Of a stretch of 64,000 nt of DNA, positions 44,186-55,203 are shown in pieces. The DNA is taken from positions 1,127,001 to 1,191,000 of the forward strand of contig JACVTC010000014.1 in the NCBI GenBank assembly GCA_016946835.1, read 5' to 3'. The notes below the pieces were generated by a model. The model worked only from the letters and a program-made list of their open reading frames with translations, was not told where the DNA came from and searched no databases. The position numbers and the translations under genes are program-made. The first letter of the stretch is position 1. Every line of letters starts with the position of its first letter. This stretch comes from Neocallimastix lanati (nom. inval.). Lineage: Eukaryota > Neocallimastigomycota > Neocallimastigomycetes > Neocallimastigales > Neocallimastigaceae.

Positions 44186-46387
44186 TTTATAAATATATAC
44201 ATTTAATATAAATATTTTTTTAATACAATTTATTAAAAACTATCTTTAATAAAATTGATTTTTTATAAAATATTATATATCATAAATTTAATTTATAATA
44301 ATGTGTAAAATTTTTAAAATTAAAATTTAACAAAGGTGGTTTTGGCGGATGTACTGACCATGATTCTCATTTATTATATACCTTAAGTGCTATTCAAGTT
44401 TTAGCTATATGTGATACCCTTTCAGAAGTTGATAAAGATAAAGTTGTTGAATGTAAATATTAATTTATATATTTCAGTGGTAAATTGTTATATTAAAATA
44501 AAGGGATGAAATATATATATTTTGTTTATTTGTTATTATATTTTTATCAAAAGCCATTTAATAATAAATTTCATATAATGAATTTTTATATATTTAATGA
44601 AATTCAAAATAAATATCGATATATTTTTTGTTAAATAATTATATTTATTTTAATTATTTTAAGTACCAATTAACACATATTTTTAGATTTAGAATTCAGT
44701 AATAAATATTAAATTGAATAATTTTGAATTAAATTTTATTTGAATATTTATAATTATATGTTTTTGTAAAAAAAATAATAAATGATAATTGAAAGCAATA
44801 AATTAATATCAATTATCCAAATAATACAACAAATGCTAAATATATATTATTATGATTTATATATAAAATTTTGAGTATATTTTAATTTAAATATTTTTAA
44901 TATTTAAATTATTTTTTTCTAATTTTAAAATTATATATATTTATTATAACAACTATGAAAATAAATAATATTAAATAATATTTAATTATTATTCATAAAA
45001 TAAACTTTAAAAAATTTTTTATCAATACAGATGTTGCCAAACTTCAAAATCCAGATGGTTCATTTTCAGGTGATGAATGGGGTGAAGTTGATACTCGTTT
45101 TTCTTATTGTGCATTATCCTGCTTAAAAATTTTACATCGTTTAGATGCTGTTAATGTTCCAAAAGCTGTCGAATATATAAAAAAATGTATGAATTTTGAT
45201 GGAGGTTTTGGTAGTGTAGCATCTGCAGAATCTCATTCCGGACAAAGTAAATACTTATTTTATAAAAATTAAATTACATACAATTCTATTCTATACAATT
45301 TAATTCAATTTTATTATATTTTGTATTAAATTATTTTAATATATATTTTATATTATTTTATTATATTTTATTTTATTTTATTTTATTTTAATTTGTTATT
45401 ATTATTATAATTATTATTATTATTTTTTTTTTTTTAAAAAACTATATCATTAATTATTATTATTCAATATATAAGTTTTCTGTTGTGTTGGTGCTTTGGC
45501 AATTGTTGACCGATTAGACGTAATTGATGCAGATAAATTAGGTTGGTGGTTAGCTGAAAGACAATTACCAAATGGTGGTCTTAATGGAAGACCAGAAAAA
45601 CTTGAAGATGTACTAACAAATTTTTAAACTTAAATAAAACAAATAATATATATATATATATATTTTTTATTTAATTATTAAAATTTTTCATTTATTTTAT
45701 AATTTAATGATGATTTAGGTATGCTATTCTTGGTGGGTTTTATCTTCATTGTCTATTATTGATAGAATTCATTGGATTAATAAAGAAAAATTAATTAACT
45801 TTATATTATCATGTCAGGTATTATATATAAAGTTAAAAATATAAATTTATATTTTTTTTTTTTTTTTATATATTTTTTTTATATTATTTTTTTTATATTA
45901 TTTTATATATATATATTTTTTATATAATTTTTTTTTATATTATTTATTTTTATTATTTAAATATAAAAATATAAATTTATATTATTTTTTTATATATTTT
46001 TTTATATAATTATATATATATATATTTATTTATTTTTATATTTATTTTTATTATTTAAGTTATTATTATTATTATTCTTATTATTAATAATAAATTTCTT
46101 TATTATATATATTTATTATTAGGATACTGAAACTGGTGGCTTTTCAGACCGTCAAGGTGATATGGTTGATGTTTTCCATACATTATTTGGTGTAACTGGT
46201 AAATAAAAGTTATATATATATATTTAATAATTAGTTAGAACGTAAATATTAATATAAAAATATATATATATAAGGTTTATCTTTATTAGGTTATCCAAAT
46301 CTTGATAAAGTTGATCCTGTTTATTGTATGCCTGTTTCTACTATTGAACGCTTAAATATTAAAACTAGAACTTATAATCAAATATAA
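43829..46387 (+). CDS. BET2: Rab geranylgeranyltransferase beta subunit
   Basis: Catalytic subunit of GGTase-II, which adds geranylgeranyl groups to C-terminal cysteines of Rab GTPases with the alpha subunit and Rab escort protein. Seven exons: 43829-44060, 44336-44452, 45031-45246, 45476-45609, 45719-45817, 46123-46198 and 46275-46387; GT..AG and phases agree, 328 residues (family about 330). Prenyltransferase beta repeats are clear: [19 protein letters not shown]-type, [67 protein letters not shown] and [29 protein letters not shown]. By analogy the zinc ligands are the Asp and Cys of EDVCYSWW and the His of DVFHT. The reading [29 protein letters not shown] separates the Rab-type subunit from the farnesyltransferase and GGTase-I beta subunits. 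No defect is visible. Confidence 0.95.
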
Positions 46388-46803
46388 TTTTTATATATAT
46401 ATATAACTCTAATAAATTGTTTTATGTATTGTACATTAACCTTTACATTTATATAATACTATAAAAATCTTTTTTTATTTTTATTTTTTATTTTTTATCT
46501 ATTTTGGTAACAAATATTATTCTATCTAATAAAATTAATTAATAATTAAAACAAATTTAAATGTATAATACAGGCTTTTAATACTATAATTTTTAGTACA
46601 TTATTATTATTATTTAAAATTAATATTATTATTACTATTTTATCTGAATTTTTTTTTATTTTATATTTAATAAATTAAATTATGTTATTTTATTTGTTAT
46701 ACATAACACAAACAAGATAAATAAAATAAAAGATTTTTTAAATATTATAATGTAATCCTTAATTCTGAAATTAAAATAATTTCTTTTTTTTCCTTTTTTT
46801 TAT
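46388..46803. other. RabGGTase beta 3' flank
   Basis: AT-rich 3' flank with no recognised gene; it runs up to the small TIR element. Confidence 0.5.
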
Positions 46804-47107
46804 ATTATTTTTGGGAGTGTTGCATTTCGGAACATAGTTTTTTATGAAATGTGACATACTTAAATAACCCGTTTATATAAGAGTGGTTTAAATTATAATA
46901 AATAAATGAGTGTTTAATATATATATAAAACAATGCGTAATGATATTTATTTATCTATTTTTTTTTTTAAAAAAAAGAAAAAAATAAAAAAAAAAAAAAA
47001 ACATTATTTACAATAATTTTAAAAAAATTAAAAATGTGATGCGTTAAATTAATATTTAAAATTTTATTTATAAACCAAGCTCCGAAATACAATTCATTAT
47101 TATTTTT
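46804..47107. mobile_element. Small TIR element copy C (MITE-like)
   Basis: The body 46813-47098 (286 bp) starts GGGAGTGTTGCATTTCGGA, nearly the same terminus as the right end of copies A and B (GGGAGAGTTGCATTTCG). The right end reads TCCGAAATACAATTCATT, whose complement shares TTG(T/C)ATTTCGGA with the left end. The 9-mer ATTATTTTT flanks both sides (46804-46812 and 47099-47107), but being pure A/T it is weak evidence alone. The interior is unrelated A/T DNA with no gene. Confidence 0.6.
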
Positions 47108-47179
47108 TTTTTTTTTTTTTGTACAATTTAAAAAATAATTTTTAATTAAAAAAATTAATAATAAAGATATAAATATTGC

Positions 47180-47271
47180 TGAGAATCGAATTTATATCTA
47201 TATCTGGCACGACGTACCCATCAGAAACCAATGCTATCCACAGAGTACTTAAAGTTGAACTTTAAGTACTC
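47180..47271 (-). other. tRNA-like A/B-box segment next to a 29-bp palindrome
   Basis: On the minus strand TAGCATTGGTT (47237-47227) resembles a pol III A box and AATTCGATTCT (47192-47182) a B box, 34 bases apart, like a tRNA-derived SINE head or decayed tRNA. The arms do not fold into a proper tRNA by eye. Directly adjacent, GAGTACTTAAAGTT / AACTTTAAGTACTC (47243-47256 and 47258-47271) form a 14-bp perfect palindrome with one central base. Confidence 0.35.
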
Positions 47272-48030
47272 CAGTTTTCTCAAATTCATTTTTCTTATAA
47301 GTCTTAGCTTTGACTGATTTTCTTGCCATATCTCTATCTCAGTAAAAGTTTACGATTGTTTTTTTTTTTTGATGGAAGTTTATCTAATTTGGTCTGCTAA
47401 AATTTTGCTTTCTTTATCCTATGCATAACGTCTACAATGTGATATATCTTTTAGTAAATTAGAAATAATACATTTCGAGTTTTTCCATTTTTTAAAATAC
47501 CTTACCTAAGCAATCGCACATTTCACCGAAAAAGGAGGAATGCTAAGTTCTTTAGAAACACAATAAAGGAATGTAAAAGTATTTGCATTGGAAAATCCTT
47601 CAATCCTGTTCCTGTATTGATTAGAATCTGTGTAGTTCTCATTCTTTCTTTGTTTGATCCAAGTAGAGGTGTATAATATGAAACCTACCCACTATAGCTA
47701 AAAATAACATTCGATTAAGGGATAGAAATATGAGGCTTCTTAAATTCATATCTGTGATAACAGTGTTTACATTATTATTTGATATTGAACAATATTTAAA
47801 AATTATAAAAAAAAATTTTTCATAAAGAACTTCAATATCCTTAAAGTATTTCATTCGAAATTCACGGATAAGATTGAATTTAGAAAACATATGTTCCAAT
47901 CGAGGATTATTATTTTTTCTTTAATAACAAGGATACCATTCTTGACAGGTCATCTTCAATAATTTTGGCAGCTTTGGCAACACAAGCATCGAATTTATTT
48001 GAAATTTGGAGGGAAAGTTTTATAGAAATT
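47272..48030 (-). pseudogene. Decayed LINE ORF2 3' portion (older copy)
   Basis: In broken minus-strand frames this matches the C-terminal part of the better LINE copy at 48627-49652. Pieces: NRMLFLAIVGRFHIIHLYLDQTKK (about 47640-47720) and, in another frame, YYTPLLGSNKE, the counterpart of LYYAPLFGSNKS; then FLYCVSKELSIPPFSVKCAIA (about 47510-47570), the counterpart of SLCDITRELRIPPLSAICVLS. Several stops and frame changes show it is long dead. Its 5' part (47880-48030) reads SKFNLIREFRMKYFKD and less clear text. Confidence 0.7.
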
Positions 48031-48076
48031 ATTATATTTTATATATTATTTATTTATTTATTTATTTATTTATATT

Positions 48077-48079
<3 letters not shown>

Positions 48080-48112
<33 letters not shown>

Positions 48113-50735
48113 CTTAGAGAATAACTTTATTTAATTTATAATAATAATAAAATTACATGATTTAAATGAAAAAAATAAAATACATGAAATGAAATATTAT
48201 ATATTATATAATTATAAAAGTGCGTTAGAAGTAATAGTTTCTAACTTTTCCCATTCATCGATGATAACACCACTTCCGTTATTGCAAGTAATAATTTCAG
48301 TATTAGTGTTATCAAACGAATCTGTATCAGTTCTTTCACCTGGAGGTGAAAATCCATGCCTTATTATTTCGACGTCGACGCTCTTAGCAACTGTGGATTC
48401 AACGGAATACCATTTCATCATCAATCTAAAAGATCGAAAAATTAATGGTATTACGTTTGTTAGAAACTCAGCAATCCCCACAAAATACGGAACAGTCAAA
48501 GAAATTGAACTTTGTTTAAAAATATTGTCAACTAATTGTCTTTGTTCCCCATCATTAACTTTAATTTTTTCATATATTGAACGCCCGCCAAGAAGAGCAC
48601 TCAATATAAAGTAATAAATATTATTATCATAATCCTTTTCTGAATCTAAAGAAACATCCAAGGATTTTTTGTTCAATTATCATAGCAAACTTCAAAAAGA
48701 GATCATTTAGAAAAGGTAAAGATTTATTTCTGTAATATTCCAATTCTTTACAGGCAAAGATCCAGTGAGAAAAGCTACCTACACAAACACCACAACAAGG
48801 GCAACATTTAGGGCAATCTTCCGAGACTATTTTTCTTTCAATGGAAATACTAATGTCAAATTTAAAACCACGCCTAATTCGAGAAATCCAAAAGAATCTC
48901 AATTGATACTTAGGATATTGAAATGTTAAGTCTTTGATTTTTGGAATAAATCCAAAATCATTCTCCTTGTAAATAATTGCTATTTTAGCTTTTGAGAGTT
49001 TGAAGACATCTCTTTCCCAATAAAACTTTTTTATTTCTCTTGATTTTTTACCATTTAATTTTTTATCCAAAGTCCTTGATTTTTTAGTCCATGAATAATG
49101 TGACATAGTAGGAATATTATTTGTGAGATGATTAATAATACATGATAAATTTTTCCATTTTCTAAAGCAGTGTAATTGAGATAAAACACAAATAGCTGAA
49201 AGAGGAGGTATTCTCAATTCACGAGTAATATCACAAAGACTAACATAAGAATTATGAGATTTAAATTCATAACTCCAATAAAGTCCTCTGTTATTAATTT
49301 TTTGAGCTTTAGAGCATCTGCTCTTATTTGAACCAAAAAGAGGAGCATAATATAAAACAAGACTAAGAATAAACGAAATTAAAACATATTTCTTCAGTGG
49401 GAAAGGAATAGATTTATTAATAAGAAATCGAAAGTACGAATTTAACTTGATATTTGTATTACTGTTTAATTTGGATTGTAAAGGTTTCAATGATGAAGAT
49501 TCATCAAAAGGAATACCATGATAAGTATAGTTGTTAGTTTTAGGTAATTTGTTACTACCAATAAAGAAAGATGGATCTTCGTAATTAATTGGTTTAACAA
49601 AGTTAATTGGTTTTTCAACAAGAGTAGCACACTTATTAATTCTAAAATTCATTTCATTTTTAATAGCCTATTCATGAACCTTATTCAAAATTTTCTTAAA
49701 AGCTTGTTTAGATGGATCAACTAAAACAATATCATCGGCAAAAAAATCCACTACAACAATATTGAGATTCTAAATATACACCATACTTCACAATTATCCA
49801 GTACATCATTAATGAACAAATTGAACAAAATAGGAGAAAGAGGGCATCCTTGTCTAACACCACAATTAATCGAAAATTCTTCTGAGAGATTACCATTAAA
49901 AAAAGCACGAGCTTTAGAGGATAGATAAAGGTTCCTTAAAAACAGATGACATTTATCTCTAATTCCTAAGTTATATAATTTAGTCAAAATATTAAAGATA
50001 GGTACAGAATCATAGGCTTTTTTAAGATCGAGAAAAGCAAGATAAGTAAAATTTCCTTGAAATTTTCTTCTTTGACATATTTCTCTAATTGAAATATATA
50101 AACTTATGCATTCTTCCTTATTTCTAAATCCAAATTGTTCAGGTTTAACAAAATTATGGTCTAAGACATATTTAGCAAATCTATTAGTAACAATTTTTGT
50201 AATGATTTTTAAGCCAACACTAATAAGAGAAATACCACGATAATTATTGCAATCTGAAAGATCTCCTTTTTTTGGAATTGATATTATAGTAGCTGAATTC
50301 CACTCTTCAGGGAAATCACCATCCCAGATTTTGTTAAATAATGAAAGTAAACATTTAGCACAATCAGAGTAGTGACCATATGAAGAATCATCTTGATTAT
50401 GGGATAAATAAGATTCACTAAAAAAGGCTTTAAAAAATTCAATCGAAATACCATCAGGACCAGGAGCTTTATTAGTTTTCATATCAAGCACAGTGTTTTG
50501 AATTTCTTCCATAGTGATAGGATCATTAATATCCAAAGTAAGATTATTATTAGGATTAGTACCAAATAAATTAACCCAGTATTCATTATCCAGACTGTGT
50601 TGAGTAAGATCAGAAGCTAGTTCATTATAATGCTCAGCGAATCGATTCAATTGATCAGAATGAGAAAATAAATAGTTACCCTGTTTGTCCCTTAAATTGC
50701 TTGACGAAGTAGAATTAGAGTACATAGGGTGAGAT
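48080..50735 (-). mobile_element. Non-LTR retrotransposon (LINE), 5'-truncated, with poly-A tail
   Basis: On the minus strand the element ends in a run of about 30 A (T run 48080-48109), preceded by the 3' UTR with AATAAA-type sequence (ATTAAATAAAG, near 48127-48137). The body is the pol frame from about 50725 down to the stop at 48212. The 5' end lies next to another poly-A-tailed segment at 50736, so endonuclease and any ORF1 are missing. A target duplication could not be identified. Related 3' ends occur at 51247 and 55165. Confidence 0.85.
48212..50725 (-). pseudogene. LINE ORF2 reverse transcriptase with three frame breaks
   Basis: RT domain in 50725-49751: NKAPGPDGISIEFFKA, IISIPKKGDLSDCNNYRGISLI, PEQFGFRNKEECISL, motif A FLDLKKAYDSV, motif B GVRQGCPLSPILFNLFINDV. 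The catalytic FADD box (about 49731-49745, FFADDIVLVD) lies in a different frame, so a frameshift precedes it. An in-frame TAG at 49670-49668 separates it from the next frame (49652-48627), which carries a CCHC-like zinc knuckle, CPKCCPCCGVCVGSFSHWIFAC, near 48780-48830. A third break in an A run near 48665 shifts into the last frame (48676-48212), ending EWEKLETITSNALL. The missing endonuclease and three lesions make it inactive; the breaks look fairly recent because the text between them is well kept. Confidence 0.88.
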
Positions 50736-51243
50736 TTTTTTTTTTTTTTTTTTTTTATAGCCGCAATTATTGCGAACTTTAATCTTTATTTATTTATTAA
50801 TATATAAAATACATGAATACTTTTTAATTTTAATAATAAATAAAAAAAACACAGAATTAAAAAATAAATAAATATTATTTGTCCAATTTAAACATAATAA
50901 TAAATGAAATAGCAACGTGAAATAAACAAAAATAAGTGTATAAATAAATTCAGAAAAAAGTTCATATGCAACGAACCTCACCTCCTTATGGATTAGGGTT
51001 TGAATTGACTCTCTGAAAGAAATTCTGGTCTTTTCTTTCAGAGGCATTGGCCCTGATAGCCGGTCTTACTGCATTTTCAGCGTTGACGCTCCTGGTTAGT
51101 TTGCGCTTATACTTTCGGAATAGTAACCCTTGCCGAGTACTAGCCCGAGTCATAATTTCTGTAAATTGATCGCACCAAGAACGGCGTTTTTGAATAATCA
51201 CCAGAAATGATTTGGTTCTTGGATACAATTAAATTTCATTAGG

Positions 51244-51246
<3 letters not shown>
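50736..51246 (-). mobile_element. Second poly-A-tailed retroposed segment joined to the LINE 5' end
   Basis: On the minus strand this ends in about 21 A (T run 50736-50757), just after GGCTAT and the small hairpin CGCAATAATTGCG, with an AATAAAG signal upstream (near 50787). Its 5' part has a markedly less AT-rich frame of 80 codons (51228-50986: RRSWCDQF, RASTRQGLLFRKYKRK, NAENAVRPAIRANASERKD) that I do not recognise. The poly-A tail abuts the truncated LINE, suggesting a nested or template-switched insertion. Short ends CATAGGGTGA (left) and CATTAGGGTA (right) are similar but are not a clean target duplication. Confidence 0.5.
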
Positions 51247-51295
<49 letters not shown>

Positions 51296-51515
51296 CAGGG
51301 AAGAGAATACACTTCCAAAACTTTATTAATTTTATTTCATTAGGTTATTTGAAAAGAAAACGATTATTCTGGTTAAAAGCCGGGAATCTATTTTGGAATT
51401 TAAGCAAAAACAAAATAGGATGAGATAGCTTCTTTAATTTTAACCAAACACTCCTAGCATTTTTGTTACGTTCACCGGGAGGTGAAAATCCATGACTTAT
51501 CATTTCGTAAGGTTA
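51247..51515 (-). mobile_element. Short LINE 3' fragment with poly-A tail
   Basis: A T run of about 46 (51247-51292) is followed by AGAC, as at the ends of the 48080 and 55165 copies. The minus-strand frame then reads a C-terminal ORF2 variant, MISHGFSPPGERNKNARSVW, ending FLFK and stop near 51347. HGFSPPGER is shared with the larger LINE (near 48340-48370), but the tail after it differs, so this is a related subfamily. The homology ends near 51507. Confidence 0.72.
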
Positions 51516-51948
51516 TAGAGACAAAATTAGAATTTTAATGGTATGAAGATATAAATTTAATTTAAATAAATCATAGAAATAATACATTTTACCAAACTAT
51601 TGTAGCATCCACTATCATCTAATAAAAAAAATTAACAATATATTTTCAAATCTAATAATATAAATCTTCATACTTTTTTTTAATAACATTAAATATACTA
51701 CTCAGATATTAAAATTCATTTTTTTTTTTTTTTTTTTAACTTCAAACAATAATAATAAAAAAATCATATGTATATATTTTTAAACACAAACAAATTACAA
51801 ACTCATACTTTTCCATAAAATTTTCATTTTATATATATTTTTATTAATATTATTGTTACATAATATTTTAATTTACAAGACTTTCAAAAAATTTCTCCAT
51901 TTTAATAAATATTAACTTACTAAAATAAAAATTCAGAAATCAAGCTGA
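51516..51948. other. uL13 3' flank
   Basis: AT-rich 3' flank of the ribosomal protein gene with a T run at 51718-51737. No gene is seen. Confidence 0.5.
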
Positions 51949-53030
51949 TTAGTAACCGAATTTAGCAATAGTTTCGTTAACAGACTTTAAGGAAGCATTG
52001 GCATTTTGAACAGCCTTAGCCTTAAGGTTAAGGACAGCCTTCTTCTTTTCGTAGTAAGCTTGGGCCTTGACCTTACGCTTAGCTTCAAGCTTTTCAACGA
52101 CATCTTGGTACTTCCAACCGAATTCACTGCTGACTCTCTTAAGAGCAGTGTACTTACGTCCTGGCTTAAGACGAAGAACACGGAGAGCTTCTGGGACAAC
52201 ATTTCTCTTAAGCTTATCGTATGGAGCTGGAATACCATCGAAGACCTTAAGACGTTCCATGGCGGCAGTACCACGGGCAGTCTTGTGTGGAACCATACCA
52301 CGAACAACATGGTAGAACATTCTTGATGGAGCACGGAAGTGGAATGGACCACGAGCTGGGTTGAAGACACAAGACTTGTGGAAGTAACGTTGGAATCTTA
52401 ACTTGTTTCTGAAGTATGGACCACTAATGGCAAGTTCTTCACAACGAACAACAACGATGCTTTGACCCTTGAGGAGTTCCTTAGCAACAATAGAAGCTAA
52501 ACGACCCATAAGGTGACCCTTGGCATCAATGACAACTTGCTATATATAAAAATTTAAATTATATAAGTTAATAACTGTGTTCATTTAAATAATAATTTAT
52601 ATTATATATTTAAATACATTAACAATATAATTTTTTTTTTTAGTTTTTAGTTTGTACTAAAACCCTCTTGATTTTTTCTACGACACTAAAAAAATCAAGG
52701 AAAAATTATAATTTTTTCTAAATAAAATAATATTAAATAATTCAAATATTACAATAATTTATGGAATTGATTCTAAATTCATAACATTTACAATACATCC
52801 ATTAAAATAATATATTAAATAATTGATAATAAGCAAAAATAAAATATTTCAATATGAATTCACAAATTTATAAATAAACACATCCATTTCAATTTATTAA
52901 AATTATAATCATATTCCATTATCGTTCATATTTTAATTATATATATTATTTATTTAGAAAAAAATTTTTTATTAAATCTTTAGATTTATTATATATTATT
53001 TTAACTATGTTTCACCTTTTCGAAAGTCAT
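51949..53030 (-). CDS. RPL16: 60S ribosomal protein uL13 (L16/L13A)
   Basis: Large-subunit ribosomal protein. Exon 2 (52539-51949) carries the conserved core: [126 protein letters not shown]. Exon 1 is taken as the 15-nt ATGACTTTCGAAAAG (53030-53016) before a GTGAAA donor. The joined product is 201 residues (yeast L16 is 199) and starts [15 protein letters not shown], matching family length. The 476-bp first intron is long for this window and ribosomal protein genes often carry such 5' introns. Codon use is clearly richer in C/G-ending codons than in neighbouring genes, as expected for very high expression. Confidence 0.94.
52646..52699. other. Hairpins inside the uL13 first intron
   Basis: CTTGATTTTTT (52667-52677) pairs perfectly with AAAAAATCAAG (52689-52699) around an 11-base loop. 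A smaller inverted repeat, TTTTAG..CTAAAA (52646-52663), lies just before it. Intronic structures in ribosomal protein genes can be regulatory or hold snoRNAs, but I see no C/D or H/ACA boxes. Confidence 0.45.
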
Positions 53031-54128
53031 TTTGTACTACTAATCAATTTAATTTAAAGTGAACAATAAATTGATATTTGGTAAGAGAGAGAAAAATTAA
53101 ACAATAACCAAATAACATTTGATAAAATGAGTTTTCTCTAATGTATTCTAACCAATTAGATCTAAATAAAATATTATTTTGACCAATGAATTTTAAAATA
53201 TTAACCTAAATAATTACATTAAATTTATTATTACATGATAAAAAATTTTAATATTTTAATATTTATATTAAACGAAAAAAATATTTTCTATTTATTTAAG
53301 CAATCTAATTATTTAAATAGAAATTTTTTTATGGACTGGTAATAAGCTTTATTAGAAAATATTTATTTATTAGAAAAAATCGTATTTAAATTATAATATT
53401 ATATTAAAAACATATAAGTTCTAATTGACAATATAAGTCTTTTGTATTTTATATTGAATATTATGAATTTTATTATAATATAAACTAAAATAAAATTTTG
53501 ATTTAAAAACATTAAATTTATGATTATAATTTAGTTCAATTTAGCTAATAAATAAATATATTAAAAATAATATACATAATATAAATATTTCCAATTCATA
53601 ATTCAGTATATCCAAATCAAAACAGTAATTAGATTATTTGAGTTATTTTTTTAATAATATTAAAGTATTCGTATTTTTAATTTATTTAGATAAGAAATAT
53701 ATAATTTTATTCAAATTTCATTCCAATTAAAAAAATAAAAAAAAAAAAATAAATAAATAAAACTCTATAAATATTCATTCTAAATAGTAAAAATATATAA
53801 TTTTTAGTAATAATATCCACTATAATATGTAATTCCAAGAACTTACAACATGTCATTTCTGTTTTACTATCGTATATTCCCCCAAAAATGTTGTCCTGCA
53901 TCTTTTTATTATTTATATTCTAATATTCTATATTTTAATTAATTATTTTATTTTTTAAATTTTCATTAATAATTTTGCTTCGCATTTTCACCATTTTATG
54001 AAAAAAAAATATATTATAAACTTTACACTGAAAAGTTTTCAAAAATTCAATTATTTTTTAAAGTCACAATACTTTATTAAGGATTTTAACAATTTCGTCT
54101 ATAAAATAAGAATAATTTAATTAAAAAT
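53031..54128. other. Spacer between uL13 and eL32
   Basis: Upstream region of uL13 and downstream region of eL32. A 64-codon minus-strand frame at 53707-53901 (MQDNIFGGIYDSKTEMTCC..) has no support. No repeat or RNA gene is seen. Confidence 0.55.
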
Positions 54129-54619
54129 TTATTCGTTATCTTGAGTTCTAACACGAGCTTGAGCGTTAGTAACCTTAACGTTTAATTGCTTGGCACGTTC
54201 AACAATTTCAATTCTCTTCTTAGAAGAAACGTTGTGAGCAATTTCAGCAGCGTAAGTACGGTTGTGCATAAGTAAAAGTTCTAAATCCTTAACGTTGGAA
54301 ACAACGAACTTCTTGAAACCATTTGGCATAAGATCACGAGTCTTCTTGTTAGATCCGTAACCAATCTTTGGCATTCTAATGGTACCACGGAAACGTCTAC
54401 GGACAACACCATCAATACCTTTTGGTTTTCTCCATGAGGCCTATTGTTTTTATTTAATAATATATATTTATTACAATTATATTTCAATTATACATATATA
54501 AGTTATTTCTTTTTTTATTTAATAGTTACATCAACTCTCTTGAAACGATCAGATTGATGACGGAAGAATTTAGTGGTGTGCTTCTTAACAATCTTGGTTT
54601 TGTTGATTGGAGTAACCAT
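54129..54619 (-). CDS. RPL32: 60S ribosomal protein eL32
   Basis: Large-subunit ribosomal protein found only in eukaryotes and archaea. Exon 1 is 54619-54530 ([30 protein letters not shown]) and exon 2 is 54440-54129, joined by an 89-bp GT..AG intron in phase 0; total 133 residues (human eL32 is 135). Diagnostic text: [87 protein letters not shown]. It lies on the same strand as uL13, head-to-tail with 1.1 kb between. Codon use shows the same G/C-ending bias as uL13, pointing to high expression. Only the joined product has the family start; the downstream Met in exon 2 is not the start. Confidence 0.96.
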
Positions 54620-55149
54620 TGTGACTACTATTTTTAATACAAAATATTTATTAGTATTAAAATTATACTAATTTTAAAATTATATTTATTAAATTTCATA
54701 TAATAAGAAAAACAACGATGGATGGGTTATTTAAATACCCACTAAAAAACTTCACTAATAAATTTACATATTATCCTTATATAAATCTACTATTACACAC
54801 AACAAATATTAACTAATTTTTTTTTTTCAAAAGTATTAAATTTTATTAAAACATTAACATTTAATATTCCAAAATCACAACTCATAATACATATAAATTC
54901 ATTAATTTACCTACACTATTTAATTAAATTAATAGCAAAGAGGGAGTAAACAAATTTCCAAAAATTGCATTGATCACATATAGTAATCATAAATATTGAA
55001 GCCACACCAATCAAAATCCAGTAAAAAGAAATCAACATATATTAATATTTATTTCATAATATATTAAATTTAAATTGATATATAAACTATTGAAATTGTA
55101 TTCTTGTGACTGTCGTGATTATATTCATTATTTAAATATATTTATGTGA
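54620..55149. other. eL32 upstream region
   Basis: AT-rich promoter region with somewhat more C than other spacers (for example ATGGATGGGTTATTTAAATACCC near 54717-54741). No factor site can be named. Confidence 0.45.
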
Positions 55150-55162
55150 AAACCATAAATTT

Positions 55163-55203
<41 letters not shown>

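Noticed and set aside
48189-48614. Plus-strand 141-codon frame
   Set aside because: Shadow of the LINE C-terminal ORF on the minus strand.
51233-51350. Near-identical ATTTCATTAGG(G/T)TATTT at 51233 and 51334 as a target duplication
   Set aside because: The second copy lies inside sequence that reads as LINE 3' UTR/ORF end, so it cannot be the far flank of that insertion unless a separate tiny insert is assumed; left undecided.
51987-52370. Alternative frames over uL13
   Set aside because: Conserved uL13 reading on the minus strand explains the region.
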